NCBI GenBank assembly: GCA_022885665.1
Contig: JAGQDJ010000181.1
Coordinates: 47,283 to 111,282, forward strand
Direction: 5' to 3'
Source of the DNA: Triops longicaudatus
Lineage: Eukaryota; Arthropoda; Branchiopoda; Notostraca; Triopsidae
DNA: 64,000 nt
Of the stretch, positions 34,187-46,900 are shown in pieces (positions within the stretch are counted from its first letter, which is position 1; the number at the start of each line of letters is the position of its first letter). The notes beneath the pieces are model-generated. The model saw nothing but the letters and a program-made list of their open reading frames with translations, ran no database searches and was not told the DNA's origin. The translations under genes were made by a program, and so were the position numbers.

Positions 34187-36331
34187 TTTGTCGGTTGCGG
34201 TTTCTTTCCCAAGCTTCGTGAACCCGACAACGAAAGACTTGATTGGACGTTTACTCGGACTTGATAGCTTTCTCTTTCTTAGCGGAAATCAACACGGCTT
34301 GAAGGTCGTCACGGTTACGAAGTCAGCAATATCTCATACAGTATTTTTTCTTGGCTAAATATTATCTTGATTTATACAAAGTAACGTCACAGTTCGGTAA
34401 AAAGAGACAAAATCAACCCCGTGGAAAAAAGGGGCGGGGCCCAAGTCAATGTGACGGTCCAGGTCAAAGGTCAGCCCAGGGCGAAAGGCTAGCCCAAGTC
34501 CTCCCGCCCGAATTCCAATTCACATGCCTGACCCAAGGACCCTGCGAAAGAAACAAATAAAAGCAAATTAATATGCGTGTTTAATTAGCCTGAAATGAAA
34601 AAAAGCTGAACAATAAAAAATGCAAGAGAAATGGGGCAAGGCAAGGAGATAAAGAAAATGAATAATAAGTATACAAGTTAAAACTAAAAATGGTTAAATG
34701 AAACTCGAAGAAATTCAGAATAAAGTAAAATAATCCTAAGAGAACAAATCAAATACAAATATGTGACATCAAAGGAGGAAATCACACAGTAAATCGTAAG
34801 TAAAAATACACCATTAACCATAAAAGATATTTAAAATCCATTTTATCTAATATATTTTACCAAGCTTTTAAAAATTTACTTCTATATACCAAAGTGTGCA
34901 AAAATACAACAATACGAGTTTCGACGCATGAAACTATGATGTGTGCTGTAAGTTAATCAATGAGCTACGCGTGTTAAATGTTCCTAAATTCTTTGTTGTT
35001 ATTTTATCTGCCAACAAGCTTAAAAGTTAACCTTGTTTTGTCCTTTGTGCTGCAATAGAACATCTGCAGCGCTTTTGCCTTTTCCCCCTTTTTTTTCTTT
35101 CCATCCCTCCCTCTCCCAACTAGATTTCACCGGATTTTGGCCCGATGTGCTTGTCCCGCCGTGCCAAGTTGGGCAACCCATCCAGCACCAGGTTCAACGA
35201 CGGGAGTACACGACGGGCGAACCGTGGAAATCCCTGAAAGAAACAAGCTAACTCTTTCACCATCTTTCTCACCATTAGATAACACGTACAACGAATTGAC
35301 GGATTTTTCAAAATGCATTTGATTTTGAACTTTCACTACAATGTGGATCAAAGTTACGCAGAATACCAGGCAAAGGACAAAACATAATAACAAGGGGCCC
35401 CACCGGTGGGTTCTACAGTGAAGCCTTCTTTTGTAGTCACTTGCTAGGGCTAAATTACACCCAAGGTGCCCTACTTATGGACTAATCATATTTACTCTTT
35501 GAAACACGCACGAAATTTGGAATAGACGGCCAATTTTGTTTTAAACAACAATGAAACTTACTGCATAATGGTCACGATAATCCCGGATCGAGAATAAACG
35601 TCGCCTGCACTTCCATGGCGAACGGAACAACAGACTGAGGGGCTAAGCTTGGTCCTCCTCCCAGCACACACATATGGGCATTTCCCCAGACGAGCTAAGC
35701 TAGCCTTCGCCCAAGGATAGCCCGGAGTCTGGCTTTGAACCGACGAACCTCAGAGCGCAAGCGTCAGAGGGCAGGAGGAGCCAAACACGGGCAAAGCTGC
35801 AAACGCTGTGACGTATGTTTTGATAGTTCATTGGCCGATTATCTAATGCTACTCTTTTTATTTAAGTGTTTTTATAAAGAAGTAAAAGTGTTGTGACTAC
35901 TTAAATAATGAAGTGTGTTGAAAAACATCCGTTTTGGAAGCATGGCTAAATTGATATAAGCTGAAGTAAAAGTGAAAGCTTGCCGACCTTGAACTCCAAA
36001 ATTAATCGCATGACCTTTCTAACGCTTACAATACGTGGAATAAATTTATATAACATTTCTAAATCTTTTTTTTTCTTCAAAGGAACACTTTTATGTAAAT
36101 GTGACGTGTCTTAAACTTTGTGTGTTTAAAATCTGGAATGTACCTCGAGCGTATTGAAATTTGGAGCTCGACAAAGTTGTACATAACGACACATAGATGA
36201 CGTAGGGAGCGTCATAAAGTGGGGAAAAACACTGTTGTTTCGCCAACGGATGAAAATTTCCCGCCCGTGCGCTGCGAAGGCGTGAGTGCTAGTGTTATGA
36301 AAAGTTTGTAAACAGTTCTAATGCGTGAAAT
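34187..36331. other. Divergent intergenic region upstream of Roquin and the 36.3-kb gene
   Basis: About 2.1 kb between two divergently transcribed start codons. It should carry both promoters and the Roquin 5' UTR. A block at about 35640-35800 resembles a tRNA B box on the minus strand but does not fold as a tRNA. No coding frame I can support. Confidence 0.45.
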
Positions 36332-37387
36332 ATGCCGCGTGAGCTGGAAATCGTCACTACCATTTACGCACGACCCAACCGGTGCAGCAGCCGCGACAAG
36401 GATGCCAACATTGAAAAGCTCCAAGCCAGCAAACCCGCGGCTTCGCGCAAGTCGCCCGCGTTCGATGTAGAAGCGCGGCAATTAATGGCGGAGATGAAGG
36501 AATTGCAAGCCAAAGTAAAGTTCTTTCATTGTTTTGCTATCTTCTAATGTCATTTTTTTGCTATTTAGTTGGGACAACTGGATGGCGACATTGTGAGGAC
36601 TTACCGGTCCAGTCAGGCAACAATCAAAAGATCGTCTGACTCACGTTCTCGTCACCAAGGTGAGTGAGAACCTTGCCTTTTTCTGCCTTTTCTTCGTTTG
36701 CCGACTTGAAACGTGTCCGCCTACTTGCTGTCGTGGGCTGCGTTGGTTTTAGACCATAGAGTGACTTCTTTCTAGAGTTGGAAGCTTACCGTCATTTAGA
36801 CTTAAATGCGATCCACTCTTGACGTAGTTTAACGCAAGATTTATATGGAACCTGTCAACAATGAAACCGTGCCACACAGATTCTATACACAATTTGGGGC
36901 AGCGCGTCATTGGGTAAATTGCCCAAAATTGAGTAAACTACGTTTGGATTAGTTATTCCTCTCCGTTGTAGCTTCGTAAAATTGCGTGCGTTCATCTTTA
37001 CGCTGAAAATCCTATTTTACGTAAAAGTTAAATGACTTAAGTACGTGTAAAATGGTTTAAGTACTGTATATAACTTCTATTTCGTTGCGAGTGCTTTGTA
37101 GCTTTGCAAACGGAATTTACCAGCAATGAATGTTCCCATGTGGGGAACTCTGAGGTTAGTAGAGTCAAACTGGAAGGTTGTTTAGTTTAAATTCATATAC
37201 TCTTTTCAGCCAGGCGTATAAATTTTCGTGTTTTTATAGCTCACCGCCGTGAATATTTCAAATATAAAGTAAACCTGCTTGTATAGCTATAATTTAAATC
37301 CCTTGTTTCATTTACGTAATGACAGGAAAAAATGAAACAGACCTGATTCCTTATTCAAAGGCAGCTCCTTATCCAAAGCCCGCGTGA
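36332..37387 (+). CDS. Small unrecognised protein with a helical, coiled-coil-like segment
   Basis: Exon 1 (36332-36514) and exon 2 (36569-36659) join in phase across a 54-nt intron with good GT-AG sites. The joined text runs from MPRELEIVTTIYARPNRC through a heptad-like AFDVEARQLMAEMKELQAK to LGQLDGDIVRTYRSSQ. Exon 2 ends in a strong donor GTGAGTG. One in-phase acceptor at 37325 would add about 20 residues and a TGA at 37385-37387, about 111 aa in total. If unspliced, the frame stops after two more codons at 36667. AATAAA lies at 37662-37667. I do not recognise the family. The exon structure and even codon use suggest a real gene; the third exon is uncertain. Confidence 0.5.
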
Positions 37388-38032
37388 TTAAATTGACCCA
37401 AGTTCCGATAAGTTCAGAATTGTATTCGCGTTCCAAGAAGTGCCCAGCACGTCAACACCCTTTTAAGTTAGTAAGTTGGGAGAAATGGTAGTAACAGTCG
37501 GAAGAAGTTGCTTCAGTATTTGTTTCTTTTCACGGACATCTACAAATGTGAGCCAAAGGAAATGTGTCAGTTCTTCTGGTTTTTCTGGCATCAGGTCATT
37601 CATTTGGCCGAAATCAGGTCTTTTTCTTTTTTTTCTCTTTTTTTTTTTTGGGGGGGGGGGAAATAAAAACAATCCTAAGAGTATTGCACCGGGAGTATTT
37701 TTTTTAGCAAAAATAGTTTCTCGCGTCGTATAACATTTTAAAAGGGGGAGGAGGGGAGGGAGGGGCTTATATAAGATTACTTAGCTATGTACACATGGAA
37801 AAAGGGAGTCGCGCTTGGTATCAGATACCTGAACGCTTTTAATGGTGAAATAAATCTCTTGCTTAAAAAAATACAAGTCCCGGTAAATAAAAAAAGTTTG
37901 TTCGAGACAGCAAAAAAGAATCCTGTACAATTCATTTAGTCTAGTGGTACCAACTCCCTCTGCTGAGCTGATATAGTCTCGATGAGGCAGAGCCCTCTAC
38001 TTTTTGGTTTTTGGTGGCTCAGCCCAAATTGT
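37388..38032. other. Convergent 3' region
   Basis: Between the ends of the 36.3-kb gene (plus) and the fibrinogen-domain gene (minus). It contains a T-rich run followed by an 11-nt G run (37650-37660), AATAAA on plus at 37662, and ATTAAA on minus at 37838-37843 as the likely poly-A signal of the fibrinogen-domain gene. Confidence 0.5.
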
Positions 38033-41000
38033 TTAGAGAGCTAAGGAGGGTGTGGCCGTGGTTTCCTTGTCTTTTCCATAATGTCGGGGCCGAATCATCA
38101 TCGCGGCGCGCTTCAGCGTGTAATCCCATCCTCGCCAACGGAACCATACGATGCCTGCAATAAACGCCATGAAATATTATTTTTAGTAAATTTTTAATTT
38201 TAGTAAATAAAAAATTGACAATTTAAAGCAAATGCGCTGAAATCCGCAAATCGCTAATGTGCAATGAAATCAATAAAACACGGAGGCGACAAATTGTGAC
38301 GCACCTTGGCGAGCAGTGACATCTTGCGGGTCAGTCAGGTAAATGCCGTTGAGGCCGCGGCCGCATGACTTCCACCACCAGCCGCCTTTGAGCATGGACG
38401 CGCAGTTGAGACTGGATCGGTCGTTGTCCCTGATGGCATTGGAAAAATTAGGAATTCGATTGTCATGAGGATTTTGCATTGGCTCACCGATTGAACGTCG
38501 AGAAGGGGCTGAGATTGGAGCCGTACCAAGGGTCGTTCAGCGAGTCGCCCGCGTTGCCAGTGTAGCCACCGATTTCGAGCTTGTACTGCTCCCGTTCGGA
38601 GTAGAGCTTGAAACTAGAGTACTCGGCGTAGCGCTTGTTGCCTTCGAAGTCTTCGAGCTCGACGCGTAAGGAGTAGTCTTCGGCGTTGGTGAGCATGAAG
38701 ATGTTTTCGTTGCCGAGCCAGAATTCCTTCGTAGGGTCGCCGAAGCCGCTCTTATAATCGTCCCAGTCGCGGTTGAAGTTCTCACGGTTCTCGCCGTAGT
38801 CGTCACGACGTTGGATAACCTGTAATGTAAGCAATTGAGTTTTTAATTGGATACTGATCTAATGAAGCAGTATAGCAGTAAAAAGTGAATAGTTGGAGCC
38901 ACTAAAGTTAAATTTAAAACTGCTTTCCTAAATTCCTTAAGATTAAGGAATTTTCTGCGCGTTTAGAAACATTTTAATTCCTATTAATCGCACATAAAAA
39001 GTTTGCGCAATGATGTGAGTAGTTACACATTGTGACTACGCAATACGTGGTCTAAGTATTCTAAATCGAAAAACGCGTGAAAATGATCGGACTCGAAAAA
39101 GTGGTGATGCGTATCTGATAGAAGTCCGTGAAAGGGAGACTTGAAGAGTGAAAGTACAATAGAAACTGCAACAGGTGAAGAGATGATCTTGCGAAGGAAG
39201 GTCAGCGATACTGTCGCTTTTGGCGCGGAAGTGAAAACCGCTACGGGATAAAAAAAGAGTAGAGTTAATCGATGAACTGGTCAGCGTTTCACTTTACGAG
39301 ACAGAAAGTTTGTTTCCGAAAGTAGAAGGGACGCTTTTCTTTACTTTCGCTTGAAGTTTTCAAGTCCTTTTAATTATACTTGTCGTGAATTCTCGCGGTA
39401 TACAGGCTTAAAACCAGCTACTGCCGAAATTTTAGTGATATTTATGGTGTTCGAAACGCACGGCTTCCTGCTTTCAAGCCTAGTGATCATGTTTTAACGG
39501 TAGGTCGCGTGTGAGATTTAACCTAACGAGTTTTCGTCATTTATCAAGAAGCACTCTAAAGCCTCAGAGGCTAAACTGTCGCGGCAGCCAATATGTGTTA
39601 GTGCAAAACCCACATGTACGGTGGAAAAGGGGCGATTCTGCTGCTGGGCAAAAGGATGTGAAGCTTTGTACTGAAGAGTAGGCAAAAAAGTCAAAAGACA
39701 CTGTGGCAAATATAGGCCACCATCACTGGTTTCTGTCGCCCCTTTTGGAATTTGAGGACAGTCAGTAGTTAATTGGTTTAATTGCAGAGTTTGAATTTGA
39801 TTTGGTTATAGTTTTCGACCTTTTCTCTATCGCCTTGTTAGAATATGTTGACTAGAACCGTGTTATTTAGGTGCTTGAATAAATGTTTATGAGCTCTATT
39901 TATATAAATGAAAATGTCTCGAGGCAATTTACGCAGCTTATGTTGTACGATATTTTTCAGTAATTTTTCAAAACAATGAAACATGTCATGTTTGTGATTC
40001 GCTTATTCTGTGTGGAATATCTGTACATTTTTACTTTGTTTTATTTTATTTGTTGTTATTTAGTAAAATTTGTTATCTTGTTTAACGTAACAAATTTGGA
40101 ACATTAGATTTAATTTAATTTAATGTCATGGAATGGGAGATTTAGACTTTGGGGAAAAATCTTAGAATCTAATGTAATAATCATAGAACATCGTGTGCAG
40201 TTGCAAAGTTTCTGAAAGTGTGCATATAGCAACGAAAAGGGAGAAATGCTGGGAATATAACATTTGCTACCGTCGTTGAAACGCTTTCGTTTCTGTTGTT
40301 GAGCGGCCAGGACCTGAGCGTTTTGCAAGGGCTATTACGCAGACAATAAAATTAGTAGCCGAGTAATTAGAAGTAGTAAGCGTTACGGTGGCATGGTCAT
40401 TAACTAAACAAGGAAGTGGGATGTAGGTCAGCATAATGCAAGAAATTGAGAGCTAGTGCTAGCGAAAAGTTTGGCAGCCGGAAGGGCTTTGCTTTGCGTC
40501 TTTGCTGGAAGAAAAAAAAAAAAACTGTCTGTCTTATGCAAGAACTAAAGGCATGTATTTTCTTTCATTTACCTTAGCTAAATTCAAAGACTGCTGAAGC
40601 GATGAAAACATGGTTTCTTCTGTATTGTCATGGATTTCTTTTTCGGTTGCGCTTTCATGAAAGTTTGAATACTTGAAAATTTTTAAGCGTCTATCGTTCG
40701 AGTGCAGTTGACTTTAGGGAAAGTTTTGGGATTTTTCTGTTTATTTTTTCGAGTGGTTGACCATGCTAAGTTTCAATTAACGTGTGGTTGCGTACCGCAC
40801 TATAACATTTACGACAAGAGCTCATATGTGAGGAAAAGGCTGGGGAAGAACCCACTAAGCAAAACTCGCCAAAGTGACGGGCAGCACACGAGGCAGCAGG
40901 TTCCACACACACTGGAGAAAGATCAGGGAAGAGAAAGAGCGGGAAAGCTATGTATGTTCACTCACGGTTCTCTGAAAGGTGCTGTGTGCATACTAATGAA

Positions 41001-43920
41001 CTGATAAGTGAACCTGTCTTGGGGTCTTCTTTTTTCCCCCCCTTTTTTCTTCTTCTTGTTTTTTGTTCATGGCAGTACAGATATGTTTGAGAACGAGGGG
41101 AACCGAGCGAGGCAAGAAGGCCCACTATTAGTTTCGGGGCAAGCAACTACATGTCAGTTGGCCATGATAAGCGTTTTTCTTCTTTCATTTCGAGCGGCGA
41201 CGTAGGGGGCTTCCGCATGTGCCTCTTTTCTAGATTTCCAATATTGTAGACCAAGGAAATCATTGGAATGGTGCTATCTTGTTTTTTTTTTTATTTTTTT
41301 CTTGGTCTGGTTTGATTGCAAACCACGTGTAATAAATTCTCTCCTTGAGCTGAAAGGTAACGCGGCTCAATCCCATTTCTTACCGACATCATAAACGTAA
41401 CACTTGAGTAAAAGAATTAATGAACAAAACAATCAATGATAACTTTAGTAAAAGAACTAAGCCGCGAGCACAATTCTGGACTTTTTAAACATGTAAGAGA
41501 ACTCGCAGGTCTCAAACTCGTTTATGTCAACATTAAACCGTGTCAATTACCCTTGTATTATCAGCTTGTACTCAAGCATCCTACTTCTGCTTTCAGTGTT
41601 TTCACTTATGTAATCTCGACTTGCGCCTCTTGATGCAGTGGACTTACAAGCAACTTGTGCATGGCAGATGTTCTTGTCACCTAATGAGGGCTTTTGTACA
41701 CAAGTGCGATAAAGAAATGTAAAGGAGACTTGTGAAGGCACTTAGCTTGTACTTTATGTTTAATAGTACTGTATGTTTATTATCACTTTATGTTAGGTTT
41801 CATGTTACGTTAAATGAGGTTAGGTTCGTTAAGTCTGGTTAGATTACACCCCGATTGTGTTCAGGGAAGTTTATTTGTAAATTAAACGAAGTTTTTAACC
41901 ACTGGGAGCTCTTGTGGACAAGCAAATCTGACTACATGGTAGCGTCTAAAAAAATTCATTGTTGCGAACAGTGAATGCTCCCTGTTTTGTACGACTAACT
42001 TGACGAGGGATATTCGTTAGACGGAGGTTTGAGCAGTGATTCTTACCAGGAACTCAATCATGGCTGCCAAAACTCGTTTCCTGTTGCCCGTTTGCTGGAA
42101 GGTTGACGCCGCTTTTCTACTTTTTAGCGTGATTTTTCAGGTTTTTGTTTGTCAGCAACTCAGTTTAGCGTGTGTAAATTGGCGTACTTGTGTGTTCTGG
42201 CTTGGACGCTTTCTTCGCGACAAAGAAGTCATTATTCAAAGCTTTTTCGCTGTTATTGGTACTCTTGGGTCATAACCTAACCTGAGTGAGCTTTATTTAA
42301 CTTAGCAAAACCTAAGTTAACCTTTTGAACCTTTTGAAGTATACAGATTTAGCCTGCTCAAAAGTCAGTAGCAAAGTCAGGTTTATTGAGTAAGGCTAAG
42401 TAAGAATGGAAGACTAAGTTAAATTGTTCAGTAAGGTAAATTTTGGCTTACATTTCGGTGAGTTTAGTTTGTTAAGCAGAAAATGGATTAGTAAATTCTA
42501 GGTTCAGTAAGCAAAAAAAAATATGAGAAATTTTAAATTGATTTTTTTTTTCACTTTTTGAGTTTTTTAAGCGTAATTCTTTGAATTTTTAAGGAAACCT
42601 AGTTGTGGCGTTAATAAGAAAGGTATGTGATAAGGTCCAAAACCTTATTAGTGTTATCCTAATATGTTTCTCCTTTATAATTTTCTTGTGTTAATTTCAA
42701 GTCAGCTCGTTTTCTAAGTATTTTTATTATTTGCAGCGTTGTAAGAGTCTTGTTTTAAATGCCAAAGTAAGGTAGGCTGCGCTTTTTGTCTTGCGTGGTT
42801 TTGTATTACAGAATATTGCAGTTCGTGTTTCTTTTTAATTCAGTGGGCGAAAGTCTTCTTCCGGTGATGAGCCCGAGCCTTCTAATTATCGTTATTTTCC
42901 CGTGTATTTGAAGACGGGGAGACGGAATGATGGATGGGTCCATTGTGGGAGATGGGCTTTATGGTCCCAGAGAGAAACTTTTCCCCTAAATGAAGGAAAT
43001 CGTGACGAAAGAATGCAAGAGCCTAGCTCGTCTTCCCCGTGGAAACTTTTGATGGATTGGTCTTTTATAAAGTGCTTTTTTTTAAACAAAAAAAAAGAAG
43101 ACGACCGTTTCATTCATGATAAGGGATTCTGTTAGCGAGAAAATCCCTCGGAAGAAGATTTTTTTCTTTTCTGAGTGGAATAGGAAAAATCATCTTTTAG
43201 TTGAAGACGATGGGGAAAGATAAAGAAAAACGTGACATCATCGTTGCAGCAAACAGGTGAAAATAGTTGGAATGCATTCCTTCCAACCAAGAGTTGAAGC
43301 AAAGAAAGTCGGCGGCCCCGCATTAACACTTTGTTTCCTCTTCTTCTTTTATTTCTATTTGTTTTTCTACTTGTCGGTGCGAATCCAGAAACGACCTCAA
43401 CCGAACACGTGTCCTTGTCTAGGTCGTGACCATTCGCAATTAAGCAAGTGCGTTTGGTGACTTGCCATTACTTTTATTGGTGACCGGGATAGTGTGTAGA
43501 GAAAGTAGGAGCTTTTTTATCTTTCTATGTTTTCTCACTTCGTCGCTTTCTTGCTGGGGAATCAAGAGTATGTGCTCTCGAAAGCTTCTGAGTTTTGGAA
43601 ATGGCACGATTGAGATCGTGGGAGTAGTACTCGAGTTCGTATGTTCTTGTTTCTTCTGAAGAATTATCATAAGAAACACCTATTTCGTATTTTAAGTTCT
43701 TTGCAATGGTTCTGTGATTGTTTGAAAGAAAACTTTGCGTGTCTATAGCTAGAATTCAGGATTAGTTGTTGCGGATGTAGAGATACGTAAGTTTCAAGTG
43801 TGTTGGAGTTAACTGTCGCGTACACTTACTTTTATAAAATCTAACAAATGTAGAAGAATAAAGGTCACAATGAAAGGCTTTCAAGCTTTTGAATTATACC
43901 GACTAGAATATAAAAGGAAA

Positions 43921-43971
<51 letters not shown>

Positions 43972-46900
43972 TTTTTCATATTTCATATTTTCTCATAATA
44001 ATTTTTAGATATTTATCTATTTTCCTGACTGAACCCGGAAGGAAACATTTTGTTCTGTCAGCTTTTAAAGAAAATTAATGTAAAGTAAACCCGATGTTCT
44101 TAGCGATGTTAAAATTAATTAATTAATGTTAAAGTGGATTGTTGGCAAGAATGAAATCTCGTGCACCCAGCCTGTGACATTCATCCCTTTTTGGACCTCC
44201 TTTCGACTCAGTCCCGTTTCTTCGGCACAAAATTTGAGCGTTGTAAACTTACAGTGAAAATAACTAACTAAAAGTGAAGAAGTGAAATCGCCGGCTATCG
44301 CTATTCATTTAATGCATACCTCGTTAACAGCAGTTTCCTTTCGAGTTTCATTTGATCTAGAACAATCTACGTTTCATTGGTATAGTAATACGAAGGTATT
44401 ATTTCAACCGTCAGTAGGAATAAGCATGTATTCGGGAAATCAAAACAATATTATCCCTACAAATAAAAGTATAACACATGTAAAATGCACGTTAGTTTAA
44501 GATAGCTATTTTGGGAAAAAAAGTCTTCTTTACGTGAAACTGGGTTTGAGTCTAGAAAAATGAATGAAAAATGAAATCTGAAAGCAAATCTGACGCGCGG
44601 GGACAAGTTTGTAGAACGCACTGTGTTGTCGTGAAAATCGAGTCATAACCTGACATACTGTATGTTGGACCTTTCATACCGAGAAGACCAATAAGTATTT
44701 TCTCAACATTATATACTCTTTCACGTGAACCTCACATTCGATGACAAATATATGAGTTGTTTTATGCTAGAGGAAATTGTCGTTAAGGGTTCTCAAATTT
44801 CTTCCACGTTTCCTAAGCAGTAGTTCACGCCCCTGAAATTCAATTTCCGCCAGGTTTGGGGATCGAGTATCGCGTAAAATAGTCCAATTTTTTCATATCC
44901 GAGCTATAAAGTTCTTCTTAATGAATTGCGGAAATAATGATTTCGGCATTGAATGTATCAATTATTATCATTATTATTTTCGAACTGAGCCTTAATGTTG
45001 CTTACGCTTTGCAGGTCAGAATTCATATCCGGGCATTACAGTTTATCATAAAAACAGTATTCAAGTGTTGTTGTGACGGGTTGTGTGAAACTAACTGGAA
45101 CTAGTGTAATTTATAGCGAACCTCCCGAAAGCCAAAATAAATAAATAATACAAAAATAATAAGGCGAAAATTCGACAAATTTAAAAAGGAAATAATGTGT
45201 TCTTAAAATGAAGTAACACAAACATATTTAAACGTTTTACTCAGACCGAAGAAATCGAGGCAAATAGCGCGGCTCAAAATCGTGTCGCAGCAATTAGTGC
45301 ATTATTGTCAAAAAAAGCTATAAAATGTCTTGGGGCGATTTCATTTTCAAAACAAATTCTTGAAACACACTTAAATCCTGAACGAAAAGTTTACTTTGAA
45401 GTTTAGTGAATTCTTTAAGTTTATTTAATGAAGTCATTTTCCATTGTTGCGTACTTATGTTGAATTGCCTTCTTGACTTCATGATCTTGTGTTCGATCGA
45501 TGTCGTTGTAATTCCACTGGCCCGTGAGTGTATCCTTTTTCTAGTTCGACATCGAAGCTGGTATTTGCTTGACTTTTCACTTGGTTCTCGAGCCGATTGG
45601 ATTAATTTCATAGAGTAATAGAGAGAGAAAGGTTATTGTGTAAAGGGCTGTTACAAGAAAAGTTGAAGGAGAAAGGAGCTGTTCCAGATAAGATAAACAG
45701 CACGGCCCCAAGCGCTTATCTAACAGCCAAACAGCGAGTGTGGTACAGGTGCATGTGATCTTGTAGCCAATCAACAACAGGTATAGATATTTTCTTTCAG
45801 CTTTTCTTGTAACTTCCCTCTACACAGTAACGTTTCTTTCTGTATTACTATGAAGTTCATCCAATCGTCTCGAGTCGACTCGATCCGTTCGTAGCTCTAT
45901 CTCAATCTAGTCAGCACTAAAAGGAACTGTTTTCGTATGCAAAGCTTGTGGACACATTAGAAAAGTCCGAACTTGAATAATTTCCCCCTAGTGTACTTGA
46001 TTTGGAAATTCTTCTAATCTAAAACGAATGGAAAGTGAAGAAGGGTACTTACAGTCCAACCGCCATTTTCGGTTTCCATGTCGCAATACACCTTGAGGTA
46101 CCAGAACGTAGTTCCTCGGATGAGGAGGTAATAAATTCCGGACTGGGTTAAGCCTTGTTCTTTCAGTTCCGCGCATGAATAGCCCTGTTTTAATGACAAT
46201 AAAACGGATTTTAACGTCTTATCTCATTTTCGTTTATTTTTCATTTTTGTGTGTTCCTTGGCTTTTCTTTACATTTTTTATTGAATTTGTTTTATGTGTT
46301 TGAATCTTTCGTCTCTTTGCAAAAATCGGTCTCGGAAAGCTAGGAGTTTGGACAAAGCCTGTTTGATTTTTTAAACATTATTGAGGGGAAAGTGTGAGGA
46401 AAATGTTAAAAGGTTTTATTGTGATGGGTTTTAGCACAATAAATGGATAAACAATAGCAAGAAACCTTGTTTCTTCTCCACTCTTCTTTTTGTTATATCT
46501 GGAGTGACCGAAGGTGGGAAAAGGGATCTCTCTAAGCGAAAGCCATTAAAGGAAGAAAGCCGTTAAAATTTTATGGCTTCAAGTTTAGGGCGAATTCCAA
46601 AGCTTTTTATTGGGTCCATTCTTTTGGGTTTCGCGATAAATTGGTGCGAGCTGGCGCGTGCGACACGCGAAGAAGAATCGCCTTTTTTCATTCTTTTTTT
46701 CGGGTTTTCTATTTGCCAACAGAGAAGACATTTCCTCTTGGAACTTTCCTATACTCGTTCTGGTCAACAAAGCTTGAATACGGGCGTAAAGAGAAAGAAA
46801 TAAAAGGTGGGAAAGCAAAGTAAACAAGTTGCTTAGTTGTAGCGTTGGTCTGGGCTAAACATGTGGGTCAAGAGAGTCAAAAGCACGCGGGAGAAAATTA

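Larger units (their letters stand above)
38820..46052 (-). other. Intron 3 of the fibrinogen-domain gene
   Basis: A 7.2-kb intron splitting the fibrinogen domain after GGWT. It holds a (TA)n microsatellite, one copy of repeat family A and one of family B. A 71-codon frame at 42060-42275 on the opposite strand starts in good context (ATCATGGCT) and is hydrophobic, but has no other support. Confidence 0.75.

Noticed and set aside
35640..35800. Minus-strand sequence with a tRNA B-box-like GGTTCAAAGCC
   Set aside because: No matching A box at the right distance and no cloverleaf that I can fold; at best a remnant of a tRNA-derived SINE.
42060..42275. 71-codon hydrophobic frame with good start context (ATCATGGCT)
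   Set aside because: Isolated, intronic, antisense, and without family resemblance; could be a small protein but nothing else supports it.
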